Positions 36,171-45,187 of a stretch of 64,000 nt of DNA are shown in pieces. This stretch comes from Hymenobacter jeollabukensis (lineage in GTDB: Bacteria; Bacteroidota; Bacteroidia; Cytophagales; Hymenobacteraceae). The notes under the pieces are model-generated. The model saw only the letters and a program-made list of their open reading frames with translations, searched no databases and had not been told where the DNA came from. The stretch covers positions 62,001-126,000 of the forward strand of contig NZ_VAJM01000015.1 in assembly GCF_005771675.1 (NCBI RefSeq), in the 5' to 3' direction. Every line of letters starts with the position of its first letter. Position 1 is the first letter of the stretch. The position numbers and the translations under genes are program-made.

Positions 36171-39100
36171 TCAGGACGTGGGCGTCGCAGCGGCTGGTTC
36201 CGCTCCTTTCTCGCGCCCGAAGGCCCAGTACAGCGCTGGCATCCCCAGCAGGTTCAGCACCGTGGAGGTGACGACGCCACCCAGGATGACCACAGACATG
36301 GGGTGCTCGATTTCGGCGCCGGGTACGTTGCCACTCACGATGATGGGCAGCAGCGCCAGCACCGAGGTCAGGGCCGTCATGATAATAGGCGACACGCGCT
36401 CCAACGACCCGCGAATGACCAACTCCTTGCCAAAGGGCACGCCTTCTTCGCGCTCCAGGTGCTGGTAGTGGCTCACCAGCATGATGCTGTTGCGGGCCGC
36501 CACGCCCAGCACCGTGATGAAGCCCACAATGGAGCCCAGCGAGAGGACACCCCCGGTTAGGAACGCCGCCAGCAGGCAGCCCGACACGGCGAAGAACAAG
36601 CTCAGTATCCCGAGTACCGCCAGCCGGACGGTGCCGAAATCGGTGTAGAGCACCAGGAAGATGCCGATGAGCGAGAGGCCGACCAACATCAGCATGCGGT
36701 TCTGCGAAGCCTGCCGCTCGGCGTACTCGCCCAGGATTTCGGGGTGATAGCCGGCGCCGAACCGCACCTGGTCGACCTGCGCCTGCACGTCGCGGGCCAC
36801 CGAGCCCAAGTCACGGCCGCGCACGTTCAAGGTCACGTCGATGCGGCGGGAAGAAGCTTCGCGGGTAATTTCGTTGGGCGTGGGCACGATGCGCACGTCG
36901 GCCACCTCGCTCAGCGGCACCGAGCCGCCGGTGGGTACGGCAATCAGCAGGTCGCGCACGGCCCCAAAATCCGCCCGCACGGCCGGTTGGCCCCACACGG
37001 CCACGTCGAAAATCTTCTGTTCCTGGTAAATCTCGCCCACCTTGCGGCCGCGCACCAACGTGCCGATGGCCCGCAGCAGGTCGCCGGGGCTCAGGCCGTA
37101 GCGCGCCGCCGATTCGGGCCGGAGCTTCACCTGAATCTGCGGCACCAGCGTCTGCTGCTGCACTTTCAGGTCCACCACCCCGTCGACGCCCTCCAACCGG
37201 GTGCCCACTTCCTTGGCCTTGGTGTAGAGCTGGTCGAGGTCGGGACCGAAGATGCGGACGACCACGGTGGCCGAGGTGCCCGTCAGCACTTCCTTGATTC
37301 GTTCGCGCAGGTAGGTCAGCAGGTCGCGGTACAGGCCGGGGTAGCCGTCCACCACTTCCTGGATTTTGGCCACCGTCGCCTCGTAGTCCACGTTGGGGTC
37401 CACAGAAATCCACAGCTCGGTGAAGTTTGGCCCGACCACCTCGTCGGCCACCTCGGCCCGGCCGATGTGGGCGCCGAAGTTGCGCACACCCGGAATGGCC
37501 CGCAGCTCCTTGCTGGCCCGCACCGTAATGCGCGACATGGCCGGCAGCGAGGTGCCGGGCTTCTCCACCCAGTGCATCAGAAAGTCGTATTCCTTGAAAT
37601 TGGGCAGAAACTCCTGCCCGAAAAACGGCAGCGTGAGCATCGACGCCACCGCCACGCCCGCCAACGTCCAGGCTACACGCTTGGGCCGTGCCAACAGGGC
37701 GGGCAGCAGGCGGCCGTAGTGACGCTTCAGCCACGCCACGACGGGCGCCTCTTTGGCTTGTTTCTCGGCCGCTTTGGGCAACAATAGCAGAGCCAATGCA
37801 GGGGTCAGCGTCAGAGCTACGAAGAGCGAGGCGAGGATGGCCAGCACGTAGGAAAACGCCAGCGGCTGGAAAAACGCCCCCGACAGGCCCGGCAGCAGGA
37901 AGATGGGCAGTAGCACCAAGGCGACGATGAGCGAGCCGTAAATCACGGCCGAGCGCACTTCCATCGACGCCTCGAACACCACCGCGAAGGCCGTTTGGGG
38001 CGAGCCGGCTTCCCGGTTCAGCCGCAGCCGGCGCATGATGTTTTCCACGTCGATGATGGCGTCGTCGACCACCTCACCCAGCGCGATGATGAGGCCGGCC
38101 AGCACCATCGTGTCGATGGTGCGGCCGGAGTAGCGCAGCACCAGCGCGGCGGCAATGAGCGAGGTCGGCAGCGCCAGCGCGCTTATGAGGGCCGTGCGCC
38201 ACTCGTAGAGGAAGAACAACAGCACCAGCACCACCAGCACGCAGCCGATGAGCAGGGACTTGTTCAGGTTGTCGAGCGACATTTCGATGAACGTCGCGGG
38301 GCGGAAGATGGTCGAGTCGATTTCCAGCCCTTTCAGGCCGGGGCGCATGGCGTCGAGGGCGGCTTCCACCTGCCGGGTCACGTCGAGGGTGTTTGCGCCG
38401 GGCTGCTTTTCCACGATGAGCAGCAGGCCGGGGCCGTCGTTAATCACCGCGTCGCCGATGGGCGCGGGGAAGCCTTCGACCACTTGCGCCACCTCACCCA
38501 GCTTCAGACTCACGCCGTTGCGGAAGGTCACCGGCATCTGGGCCAGGTCGGCGGCCGACTGAATGGCCGCGCTCTGCGACAAGGCCAAGCGCTGGTTCGG
38601 CGTGTCGACGAAGCCCCCGCCGGCCAGGGTGGTGGCTTCGGCGGCGGCTCGTTCCACGTCGGCCAGGGTCAGGCCCAGGTTGCGCAGCTGCTCGGGGTTC
38701 ACCAGCACCTGCAGCTGCCGGTCGCGCTGCCCCCAGATGGCGACGTTGGCCACGCCGGGCACGGCCATCAGGCGCGGCCGGACGCTCCAGCGGGCCAGCG
38801 TGGTCATCTCCACTTGTGTCAGGCTATCTGAGGAAACCCCAATCTTAAGCACCCGGCTGGTGGACGAGAGCGGGGAGAGCATGACCGGCGGCCGGGCCAC
38901 CGATGGCAAGGTGGGCGCCACCCGGCTCAGGCGCTCCTGCACCGCCTGCCGAGCGTCGTTGATGTCGATGCCTTGCGGGAAGTACAGCACCACCGACGAG
39001 AGGCCCAGCACTGATTTAGAGCGGATTTTCTTGACGTCGGGCGTGCCGTTCAGGGCGTTTTCCAGCGGCACGCTCACCAGGGCTTCCACCTCAGCGGTGC

Positions 39101-39266
39101 TCAGACCGGGCGCTTCCGTCTGCACTTCCACGTAGGGTGGGGCAAACTCCGGAAACACATCCAGCGGGGTGTTGCGCACCACCTGCAGGCCCGCAACGAG
39201 CATCACGCCGAAGAGCACGACGATGACCAGGCGCAGTCGCAGCGCCGATTCTACCAACCACTTCAT
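36171..39266 (-). CDS. RND efflux inner-membrane transporter, CusA/CzcA type
   Basis: A 1031-residue proton-driven pump of the heavy-metal or hydrophobe RND class, with the expected 12-helix plan and two large periplasmic loops. N-terminus: [18 protein letters not shown] then [21 protein letters not shown]. In TM4 it reads [19 protein letters not shown], the charged proton-relay motif of a CzcA-like subgroup. It is the last gene of an operon with PepSY-like, TolC-like and adaptor genes (order of transcription PepSY, TolC, adaptor, pump). The ion or compound exported is not certain; copper, silver or zinc/cobalt/cadmium are plausible for the family. Confidence 0.94.
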   Translation of the reverse strand: MKWLVESALRLRLVIVVLFGVMLVAGLQVVRNTPLDVFPEFAPPYVEVQTEAPGLSTAEVEALVSVPLENALNGTPDVKKIRSKSVLGLSSVVLYFPQGIDINDARQAVQERLSRVAPTLPSVARPPVMLSPLSSTSRVLKIGVSSDSLTQVEMTTLARWSVRPRLMAVPGVANVAIWGQRDRQLQVLVNPEQLRNLGLTLADVERAAAEATTLAGGGFVDTPNQRLALSQSAAIQSAADLAQMPVTFRNGVSLKLGEVAQVVEGFPAPIGDAVINDGPGLLLIVEKQPGANTLDVTRQVEAALDAMRPGLKGLEIDSTIFRPATFIEMSLDNLNKSLLIGCVLVVLVLLFFLYEWRTALISALALPTSLIAAALVLRYSGRTIDTMVLAGLIIALGEVVDDAIIDVENIMRRLRLNREAGSPQTAFAVVFEASMEVRSAVIYGSLIVALVLLPIFLLPGLSGAFFQPLAFSYVLAILASLFVALTLTPALALLLLPKAAEKQAKEAPVVAWLKRHYGRLLPALLARPKRVAWTLAGVAVASMLTLPFFGQEFLPNFKEYDFLMHWVEKPGTSLPAMSRITVRASKELRAIPGVRNFGAHIGRAEVADEVVGPNFTELWISVDPNVDYEATVAKIQEVVDGYPGLYRDLLTYLRERIKEVLTGTSATVVVRIFGPDLDQLYTKAKEVGTRLEGVDGVVDLKVQQQTLVPQIQVKLRPESAARYGLSPGDLLRAIGTLVRGRKVGEIYQEQKIFDVAVWGQPAVRADFGAVRDLLIAVPTGGSVPLSEVADVRIVPTPNEITREASSRRIDVTLNVRGRDLGSVARDVQAQVDQVRFGAGYHPEILGEYAERQASQNRMLMLVGLSLIGIFLVLYTDFGTVRLAVLGILSLFFAVSGCLLAAFLTGGVLSLGSIVGFITVLGVAARNSIMLVSHYQHLEREEGVPFGKELVIRGSLERVSPIIMTALTSVLALLPIIVSGNVPGAEIEHPMSVVILGGVVTSTVLNLLGMPALYWAFGREKGAEPAAATPTS

Positions 39267-39269
39267 AGG

Positions 39270-39380
39270 GTGAGATTGTGAAGTGGTGAATTGGTGAGTT
39301 CGATGTTCGGGAGGTCAATACCGCGCCGCTTGCGCAGGCAGAATGACATGCACCCATTCACCATTTCACCAACTCACCGT
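39270..39380. repeat. Head-to-head degenerate octamer arrays in the adaptor-pump spacer
   Basis: Four octamers of the type GTGAattG run from 39270 to 39301 (GTGAGATT, GTGAAGTG, GTGAATTG, GTGAGTTC). Reverse-complement octamers (TTCACCAT, TTCACCAA, CTCACCGT) run from 39357 to 39380. A 55-bp unique core lies between. The right array abuts the stop of the adaptor gene. Confidence 0.7.
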
Positions 39381-40570
39381 TAGTGGCTTCCGCCAAATTC
39401 GGTTCCGAATAACTCCGCCGCGCCGTCAGTGACGACGACGGCCCCGGCCTGCACCCCGCGCGACACCACGAGCTGGTCGCCCACGGCGCGCTGCACTTCC
39501 ACCCGCTGCCGGGTGTACTGCTGCGGAGCGGTGCGCACGTACACCCACTGCCCACCCGAGGCATCGTAGAGCAGGGCGGCGGCCGGAATGGTCAGGGCCG
39601 GCGCACTGCCGTTACCCGTGCCGGCAGCGTTGCTGAGGTTCACGTCCACGGCCACCCGTTCGCCGGGGCGGAAGGCTTCGTCGGTGTTGTCGACCTCAAA
39701 GAACACATCGGCCGTGGCCGTGCCCGAAGCAGCGCCCAGCGTCGGAGCGTCCACCGGGCGTCCCACACGAGCCGCCCCGCCGTTCAGCGGCCGGACCGAC
39801 ACCGTCTGGTCGGCGCCCAGGCGGCGTAAGTCGCCCACGAACAAGGGCACGCGCACCCATACTTTATTCAGGGCCGCCAGCTCCACCAGCACCGTGTTGG
39901 TGGTGACGATGGTGTTCGGCGCTACCGCCACACGCTGCACCACGCCGCTCAGCGGGGCTTTGATCGGCAACGCCTGCCCGCCGCCGCTGTTGCCGCTCAT
40001 GGCCGCCTGCCGGGCTTGCGCGTCGGCCAGGTTGCGCTCGGCCAGGGCCACGTCGGCGCGGGCGTCGTCGCGGGCCCGCACGCTGCCCGCCCGGTCGGCC
40101 AGCAGCTCCTCGGCCCGCTGCAAGCGGGCCCGGCTGACGCGCAGCTGAATGCGCGCCTGCTCGGTGCCCTGGTTTAGGGTCAGCAGGTCGCGCTCGGGCG
40201 GCAGTGGCACCAGCTGGTACAAGGTCTGGCCCTGGCGCACGCGCTGGCCGGCCGTCAGCTGCTCGCCGCCGCGCAGGGTGCCCTGCACCGGCGCTACGAG
40301 GGTAACGGCCTGCCCCGGCACCGCCTGGACTTCGCCGCCGACTTCGCGGGTGGCCTGCACCCGGTCAGTTTTTAGCGTCACCGTGCGGATACCCAGGCGC
40401 TGCTCGGCCTGCGGGGTGATGCGGACGGTCGTCAGGTCTGATTCCTTGACTGGGTTCTGCACCTCGGACGGACTCTGGTGCTGGGGTTTCTCGTTTTTAC
40501 TGCAGCCAGCCAGCGTGAGCAGGCTCAGCAAGGACAGCAGGCAACGAAGCGGTGGCGGTTGGCAGTTCAT
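39380..40570 (-). CDS. RND efflux periplasmic adaptor (membrane fusion protein), lipoprotein
   Basis: A 396-residue adaptor linking the CusA-like pump to the TolC-like channel. The ATG at 40570 opens a signal with lipobox LTLAGC. The order of parts is typical: barrel-sandwich half (GGEVQAVPGQAVTLVAPVQG), alpha-hairpin (about 135-190, QARIQLRVSRARLQRAEELL), second lipoyl half (LPIKAPLSGVVQRVAVAPN), beta-barrel (NKVWVRVPLFVGDLRRL) and membrane-proximal domain with the IPAAALLYD motif. No metal-binding N-terminal domain is visible. Confidence 0.92.
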   Translation of the reverse strand: MNCQPPPLRCLLSLLSLLTLAGCSKNEKPQHQSPSEVQNPVKESDLTTVRITPQAEQRLGIRTVTLKTDRVQATREVGGEVQAVPGQAVTLVAPVQGTLRGGEQLTAGQRVRQGQTLYQLVPLPPERDLLTLNQGTEQARIQLRVSRARLQRAEELLADRAGSVRARDDARADVALAERNLADAQARQAAMSGNSGGGQALPIKAPLSGVVQRVAVAPNTIVTTNTVLVELAALNKVWVRVPLFVGDLRRLGADQTVSVRPLNGGAARVGRPVDAPTLGAASGTATADVFFEVDNTDEAFRPGERVAVDVNLSNAAGTGNGSAPALTIPAAALLYDASGGQWVYVRTAPQQYTRQRVEVQRAVGDQLVVSRGVQAGAVVVTDGAAELFGTEFGGSH

Positions 40571-40641
40571 GAAGGTTATGCGTGGTACCCGCCGCTGGCG
40601 TACAACCGGGCCGACGACGGAAAATGAGGGGTACACTATCG

Positions 40642-42042
40642 TTAGAAGCGGGCACCGCCCACGGCGTAGCGGAGCCGGGCCAGGGCGCGGCGTTGGTCGG
40701 CCCGCGCTTCGGCGGCCCGCTGGCGGGCGTCGAGCAGCTGCCGGGTGGTTTCGGCGACCTGCACGTAAGGGAAGTCACCGTTGACGAAGGCGTTGGTGGA
40801 GCGTCGGAGCGCGTCCTGCAGGCTGGGCAGGTAGCTGTTGTCCCACAGCGCCACGCTGCGGCTGGCCTGTTCGTATTGCGCGTAGGCTTCGCGCACGTCG
40901 AGCCCCACCGTTTGGCGCAGCGCCAGGTACTGCCACGCCGCCTGTTCCAGCTCGGCCCGCACCCGCGCGATGCGGCCCTGGTTGCGGTTGAAAATGGGCA
41001 GCCCGATGGCCGCGCCCGGTCCGAGCTGAATCGGGTTCGGGTCGTTGAGGCGCGCATTCAGGGACAGCACGAACGAAAACACCCGGCTTCGCTCCCACTG
41101 CAACCGCCGTCCGGTCGCCTCGATGCCGATGCGGGCCGCCCACAGGTCGGGCCGGGCCGCGTAGGCCGAGTCCAGCAGCGCGGGCAGCGGTGGCACGGCG
41201 GCGGGGAGTGTAGTTGTCGGGGTGAAGCGCACGGAATCGGCGTTCAGCGTATCCAGCCGCAGCGTGGCCAGCAGCCGCAGGCGCGCTACCTGCGCATCAC
41301 GGCGGGCGCGCAGGTAGTCGTCCACTGCCCGGAGGGAATCGGCACTGGGCGCCACAGTCTCCAGTTCGCTGGCTTCACCGACTCGATAACGGGAGCGGAC
41401 GATACGCGCCACTTCCGCCCGCATCCGAATGGCTTCCTGGGCAATGCGCACCCGCTCGTCAGCCAGGCCCACGTCGGCGTAGGATACCTGCGCGTCGCGG
41501 CCCACCATCAGGCCGCGGGCCACCAGGTTTTCGGCCACGCGCTGGGTTTCCAGCTGGGCGGCCCCCACCCGCAAGGGCCGTTGCCACAGCAAATCAGCGG
41601 CAACGTTCAGCGCCAGCGAAAACGGGGCGGTGCCGTACGACGTCACGGCCGATAGCACCGGGTTGGTGAGCAGGCCGGCGTCCTGCAAATCGGCCTGCGC
41701 CAGGGCCAGCGTCGCCAGGTCGGCCTGAAACGCGGGGTTGCGCGTCAGGGCCAAGCGGGTGGCAGCTTCCTCGCTAAGCCCGGTTTGCACCTCCGGCGGC
41801 AGGGCAACTGGGGCGGCGGCCGGCTGGGCGGCCCCCAACGTGTAGCCGGCGCGGCGTTGCAACCGGTTGGCTACGTGCGCCCGGTCGTAGGTGGATTTGG
41901 TGCTGACGCAGCCGGCCAGCAGCAGCGGCAGCGCCCACAGCCAGGGCCGGCAGGAACGTAGCAGCCGGGCGGCGGCTGGCGAAGGACAGCTAGTGGAACC
42001 TGAAGGAGTGCGTTTCAAGACGGTCAGCAATGGGTGGAACAT
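40642..42042 (-). CDS. TolC-family outer-membrane efflux lipoprotein (CusC-like)
   Basis: A 466-residue outer-membrane channel. The chosen ATG (42042) precedes a basic stretch, a hydrophobic helix and lipobox LLAGC. Two OEP halves follow with long helices (ALAQADLQDAGLLTNPVLSA; AARIGIEATGRRLQWERS). The conserved GPGAAIGLPIFNRNQGRI turn near 350 is typical of CusC/CzcC proteins. It is 16 bp after the PepSY-like gene and 71 bp before the adaptor gene, in one operon. Confidence 0.92.
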   Translation of the reverse strand: MFHPLLTVLKRTPSGSTSCPSPAAARLLRSCRPWLWALPLLLAGCVSTKSTYDRAHVANRLQRRAGYTLGAAQPAAAPVALPPEVQTGLSEEAATRLALTRNPAFQADLATLALAQADLQDAGLLTNPVLSAVTSYGTAPFSLALNVAADLLWQRPLRVGAAQLETQRVAENLVARGLMVGRDAQVSYADVGLADERVRIAQEAIRMRAEVARIVRSRYRVGEASELETVAPSADSLRAVDDYLRARRDAQVARLRLLATLRLDTLNADSVRFTPTTTLPAAVPPLPALLDSAYAARPDLWAARIGIEATGRRLQWERSRVFSFVLSLNARLNDPNPIQLGPGAAIGLPIFNRNQGRIARVRAELEQAAWQYLALRQTVGLDVREAYAQYEQASRSVALWDNSYLPSLQDALRRSTNAFVNGDFPYVQVAETTRQLLDARQRAAEARADQRRALARLRYAVGGARF

Positions 42043-42058
42043 GAACCCGGGCGCGGCC

Positions 42059-42535
42059 TCAGTCGCCGGTTTCGGGGTGGGGTACTTCCGTACCGTCGGC
42101 GCGCAGGTACAGGTCGTGGGCGCGGCCCGTGCGGGCGAGTTCAGCTTCGTAAAGCGTATCAACGCCCCGCACGAGGACGGCGGCCTCTGACACCTGGTAC
42201 CCGGCGTAGTGCGTGGTCAGCCGCTGGCGCACGGGACCGGGCAGTTGCGCCGGTGGTATCTGCCGCTCCGTTTCCGTTATCTGGCCGGCTGGGTTGAGCA
42301 TGATCCACGTTTTCCAGAACGTCTGGCCGTCGGCAAACTCGGCTTCGTACTCCGCGCCTTCCCTCGTCCAGACGACAGCGGCGGCATTGGGGTAGGCCCG
42401 GTGCAGGGCGCTGGTGACGGCTACCGGAATGGTGGCTTGGTCGAGCGTCGTCACCCAGCCGGCCTCCCGGCCCCACAGCCAGGCGCCCAGTCCGACGATG
42501 CCCAGCACCGTACCCGCGTTGAGTAGTTTTTTCAT
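42059..42535 (-). CDS. PepSY-like protein heading an RND efflux operon
   Basis: A 158-residue protein from the ATG at 42535. One N-terminal hydrophobic anchor (about 6-22, LNAGTVLGIVGLGAWLWG) without a clear cleavage site, so it may stay membrane-tethered. Two PepSY-like halves (VTSALHRAYPNAAAVVWTRE with EYEAEF; LTTHYAGYQVSEAAVLV with LYEAELA), parallel to the protein at 34613. As first gene of the efflux operon it could sense or chaperone the substrate in the periplasm; this is inference. Confidence 0.82.
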   Translation of the reverse strand: MKKLLNAGTVLGIVGLGAWLWGREAGWVTTLDQATIPVAVTSALHRAYPNAAAVVWTREGAEYEAEFADGQTFWKTWIMLNPAGQITETERQIPPAQLPGPVRQRLTTHYAGYQVSEAAVLVRGVDTLYEAELARTGRAHDLYLRADGTEVPHPETGD

Positions 42536-42850
42536 GTGACCAGGGTGGAATGAGCCGACCAGGGGCCGTAGCGGCTGCCCACGCAAAATCCGATGCAACG
42601 CATTCGGTCAGGCGTCAAGCAACCAAGCAGCCAAGGCCGGCGAGAGGCAGTATCTTTTTGCACTCGACAGATCATTACGGCTTCAAAATGACCTTTAATG
42701 CCGTTTTAATCTTCCTGCTTTGGTACTTAATCAGTAGATGAAGATTTCGTGAAGAACCTTTTTTGCAACACTACGCACCCATTCTGTAGAGAATCTGTAG
42801 GTGTAATCCCGATTCGTTTGCCGTGGCCGACTGAGTGAATTGGAGCCCGG
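42536..42850. other. Intergenic region upstream of the PepSY/RND operon
   Basis: About 315 bp, more AT-rich in 42650-42780 than its surroundings. It should carry the operon promoter, but I see no perfect TAnnTTTG on the minus strand. A 17-codon frame at 42688 is hydrophobic but too short to claim. Nothing else was recognised. Confidence 0.45.
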
Positions 42851-42890
42851 AAAAAAAATCGGCCCACCCCGTTTTACTAGGGTGGGCCGA
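42851..42890 (-). terminator. Intrinsic terminator of the two-component operon
   Basis: Read on the minus strand: stem with arms 42880-42890 and 42859-42870 (TCGGCCCACCC/GGGTGGGCCGA), 9-nt loop, followed by a run of eight T (complement of 42851-42858). It is 38 bp beyond the kinase stop. This is the clearest rho-independent terminator in the window. Confidence 0.9.
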
Positions 42891-42927
42891 CTTAGTCAAA
42901 GCGGGCGGTACGGGCAGGGCAGCCGGG

Positions 42928-44175
42928 TTAGAACTGCGCCCGCAGCGTGTGCCAAGCGCCATCAGGCGTGAAGGTGTAGCGCAGCTGCCCGCCGTAGAGC
43001 CCACATATCTGTTGGGCGATACTCAGGCCCAGGCCGGGTGAGTCGGAGGCGGCGTTGTGCTTGCGGAAGCGCCCAAGCAGCTGCGTAGGGTCGCCGTCCA
43101 GCGGCAGGCCGGTGTTGCGGATTTCCAGCGCGTGGGCGTCGAGGCGGATGCGCAGCTGGCCGCCGGGCACGTTGTGCTTCACCGCGTTCTGCAGCAGGTT
43201 GCTCACCAGCGAATCGGCTAGGGCCGGGTGCATGGCCACCGACAGCGGAGCCGCTACCTGCAGCTCCGGCTCGATCTGTTTGGCTTCCAGAAACTCTTGC
43301 AGTTGTCCCAGCTTGTCGCGCACCAGCCCATCGAGCTGCACCGGCCGGGCCTCGGTAAACTGGCGGTTCTCGATCTTGCTGAGCAGCGTGAGGGCCTGGT
43401 GCAGGCGCGACAGTCGCCGTGTGGCCCGGTACAGCTCGTGCACCGGCTGCGCGGCGGTTTCGGGCAGCTCCGGCAGCTGCATGAGCTGCTCCAGCTGGGC
43501 CTGCATGATGGCCAGCGGCGTCTGCGTTTCGTGGGCCGCGTTTTCGGTGAACTCCTTCAGCGCCTGGTAGTCGGCCGTCACGCGCTGGGTGAGCTGGGCT
43601 AGGGCCTGGTTCAGCTCGCTGAACTCGTCGATGGGCGTGGCGGGCAGCTCCAGGGCCTGCGGCTGCTGCAGGCGGTAGCCGCGCAAAGAGTCCAGCGTGC
43701 GGTAAAACGGGGCCCACAGCCAGCGCGACAACCACCGATTCAGCAGCACCAGGCACCCCAGCAACCCGCCCATGACGGTCAGCATCACCGTCAGCACCAC
43801 TTCCAGCACATCGCCGGTTTCGATGAGTGACTTGCGCAGCGTGAGGCCGTAGCGCTGCCCGTGCAGCTCCACCGCAAACGACACCTGGCGAAACGGCACC
43901 AGCGTCCGTTCCACCGGGTCATAGATCAGGGTATCACCCAGGCCGGGCGGACGCACGCTTTTACTGATGGTCAGCTCGTTGGGATTGGTCATCGACGGCA
44001 ACGCGCCGGCTTGGCGGATGCGCTGCCGCAGGTAGTCCCGGTGAAACAGCAGTTGCTCGTCGACTTCCTCGGCCAGGGCCCGCTGAATGCCCACGTACAG
44101 CACGCCTGTACCCAGCGCGAACAGCACGAGCACCAGGATCAGGTAGTAGCGGTTGGTGGTGGTAAGGAGCTTCAC
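42928..44175 (-). CDS. Sensor histidine kinase (HisKA type), GTG start
   Basis: A 415-residue kinase: TM1 (about 10-30), a periplasmic loop of about 95 residues, TM2 (about 124-146), HAMP-like linker (147-205), H-box FTENAAHETQTPLAIM with His215, N-box LVSNLLQNAVKHN near 330, and G-box SDSPGLGLSIAQQICG. No ATG fits; GTG at 44175 gives VKLLTTTNRYYLILV directly before TM1. The open frame continues far upstream but only as a shadow of the regulator gene. It pairs with the OmpR-type regulator upstream. The locus layout suggests control of the flanking RND systems. Confidence 0.88.
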   Translation of the reverse strand: MKLLTTTNRYYLILVLVLFALGTGVLYVGIQRALAEEVDEQLLFHRDYLRQRIRQAGALPSMTNPNELTISKSVRPPGLGDTLIYDPVERTLVPFRQVSFAVELHGQRYGLTLRKSLIETGDVLEVVLTVMLTVMGGLLGCLVLLNRWLSRWLWAPFYRTLDSLRGYRLQQPQALELPATPIDEFSELNQALAQLTQRVTADYQALKEFTENAAHETQTPLAIMQAQLEQLMQLPELPETAAQPVHELYRATRRLSRLHQALTLLSKIENRQFTEARPVQLDGLVRDKLGQLQEFLEAKQIEPELQVAAPLSVAMHPALADSLVSNLLQNAVKHNVPGGQLRIRLDAHALEIRNTGLPLDGDPTQLLGRFRKHNAASDSPGLGLSIAQQICGLYGGQLRYTFTPDGAWHTLRAQF

Positions 44176-44179
44176 GGGT

Positions 44180-44275
44180 TCGTTTTTCGGTGCTCGTTTT
44201 TCGTTGTTCGTTTTCGGCAGGGGCGCGGGCCTGCATCCGAGGTCCGAAAAACGAACAACAAAAAACGAAAAACGC
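44180..44275. repeat. Head-to-head degenerate heptamer arrays between regulator and kinase
   Basis: Five heptamers TCGTTTT, TCGGTGC, TCGTTTT, TCGTTGT, TCGTTTT run from 44180 to 44214. Reverse-complement heptamers AAAACGA, ACAACAA, AAAACGA, AAAACGC run from 44248 to 44275. The 33-bp core between them is GC-rich. The array fills the spacer of the two-component operon. Confidence 0.7.
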
Positions 44276-44279
44276 GACT

Positions 44280-44960
44280 TTAATCTTCCGTTACGAGCTT
44301 GTAGCCCAGGCCGTAGATGGTGCGGATATAGTTGTCGGCGCCAGCGTCCTGCAGCTTCTTGCGCAGGTTCTTCAGGTGAGTGTAGATGAAGTCGAAGGAG
44401 TCGGCCATATCCGCCGCGTCGCCCCAGATGTGCTCGGCAATGGCTTCTTTGGTCAGTACGCGGCTGGGGTTGGCCAGGAAGAACAGCAACAGGTCGTATT
44501 CCTTGCGCGTGAGCGTGACGGGTTGCTCGTGCACCAGCACCAGCGCCTGGTCGGGAAACACGGTCAGGTCGCGAAAGGCCAGGTGGCGCTGGCCCTGAAA
44601 CTGCCGCCGGCGCAAAATGGCGCGCAGGCGGGCGTTGAGCTCGGCCAGGTGAAAGGGCTTGGCCAGGTAGTCGTCGGCGCCGAGCTCCAGGCCCTGAATC
44701 TTGTCGTCGAGCCCGTCGCGGGCGGAAAGGATGAGCACGCCGGCTTCGGACTTGTCCGCCTTGAGCGTGCGCACCAGGTTCAGGCCGTTGCCGTCGGGCA
44801 AGGTCAGGTCGACCAGCACGCAGTCGTACTGGTAGAGCTTGATTTTCTCGTGCGCTTGCCGGTAGCTCTCGGCCGTTTCGCACACGTAGCCGTCGTGGCG
44901 CAGGAAATCCAGCAGCGAGGCGCGCAGGGGCGCTTCGTCTTCAACAATCAGGACTTTCAA
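44280..44960 (-). CDS. OmpR/PhoB-family response regulator, TTG start
   Basis: A 226-residue regulator when started at TTG 44960, which gives the classic beginning (M)KVLIVEDEAPLR and the normal family length. An ATG at 45056 would add 32 atypical residues. The receiver shows E7/D8/E9, D51 in VLVDLTLPDGNG, S79/A80 in LILSARD and K101 in DDYLAKPF. The winged helix (about 130-225) has LTRKEYDLLLFFLANPSRVL and TIYGLGYKL. It is transcribed leftward, diverging from the second RND operon. Confidence 0.9.
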   Translation of the reverse strand: MKVLIVEDEAPLRASLLDFLRHDGYVCETAESYRQAHEKIKLYQYDCVLVDLTLPDGNGLNLVRTLKADKSEAGVLILSARDGLDDKIQGLELGADDYLAKPFHLAELNARLRAILRRRQFQGQRHLAFRDLTVFPDQALVLVHEQPVTLTRKEYDLLLFFLANPSRVLTKEAIAEHIWGDAADMADSFDFIYTHLKNLRKKLQDAGADNYIRTIYGLGYKLVTED

Positions 44961-45187
44961 GCTGTCAAGTGGGCTAATTGCGAGCAGAAAAACAAATGAG
45001 GACGGCAAGCAAAGCTTGAATTCTGAGGAAAAGCTGTAGTTGGTTTTTAAACGCAACGGCGCGGGAAAGGGCGGCGTACCAAGCCTGTCGAAGGGATTAA
45101 AAAACCATTAAAAACAACATTCCGACAACTCCAGCATTCCGCCAGAATTGGGCGGTTCCTTTACCGCACTTTCCAACGCTGCTTGCC

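Noticed and set aside
42688-42741. A 17-codon hydrophobic peptide gene
   Set aside because: Too short, with no ribosome-binding or promoter evidence.
44176-44883. Upstream extension of the HisKA kinase frame
   Set aside because: It runs through the heptamer spacer and the regulator gene in another frame. GTG at 44175 gives a normal kinase start.
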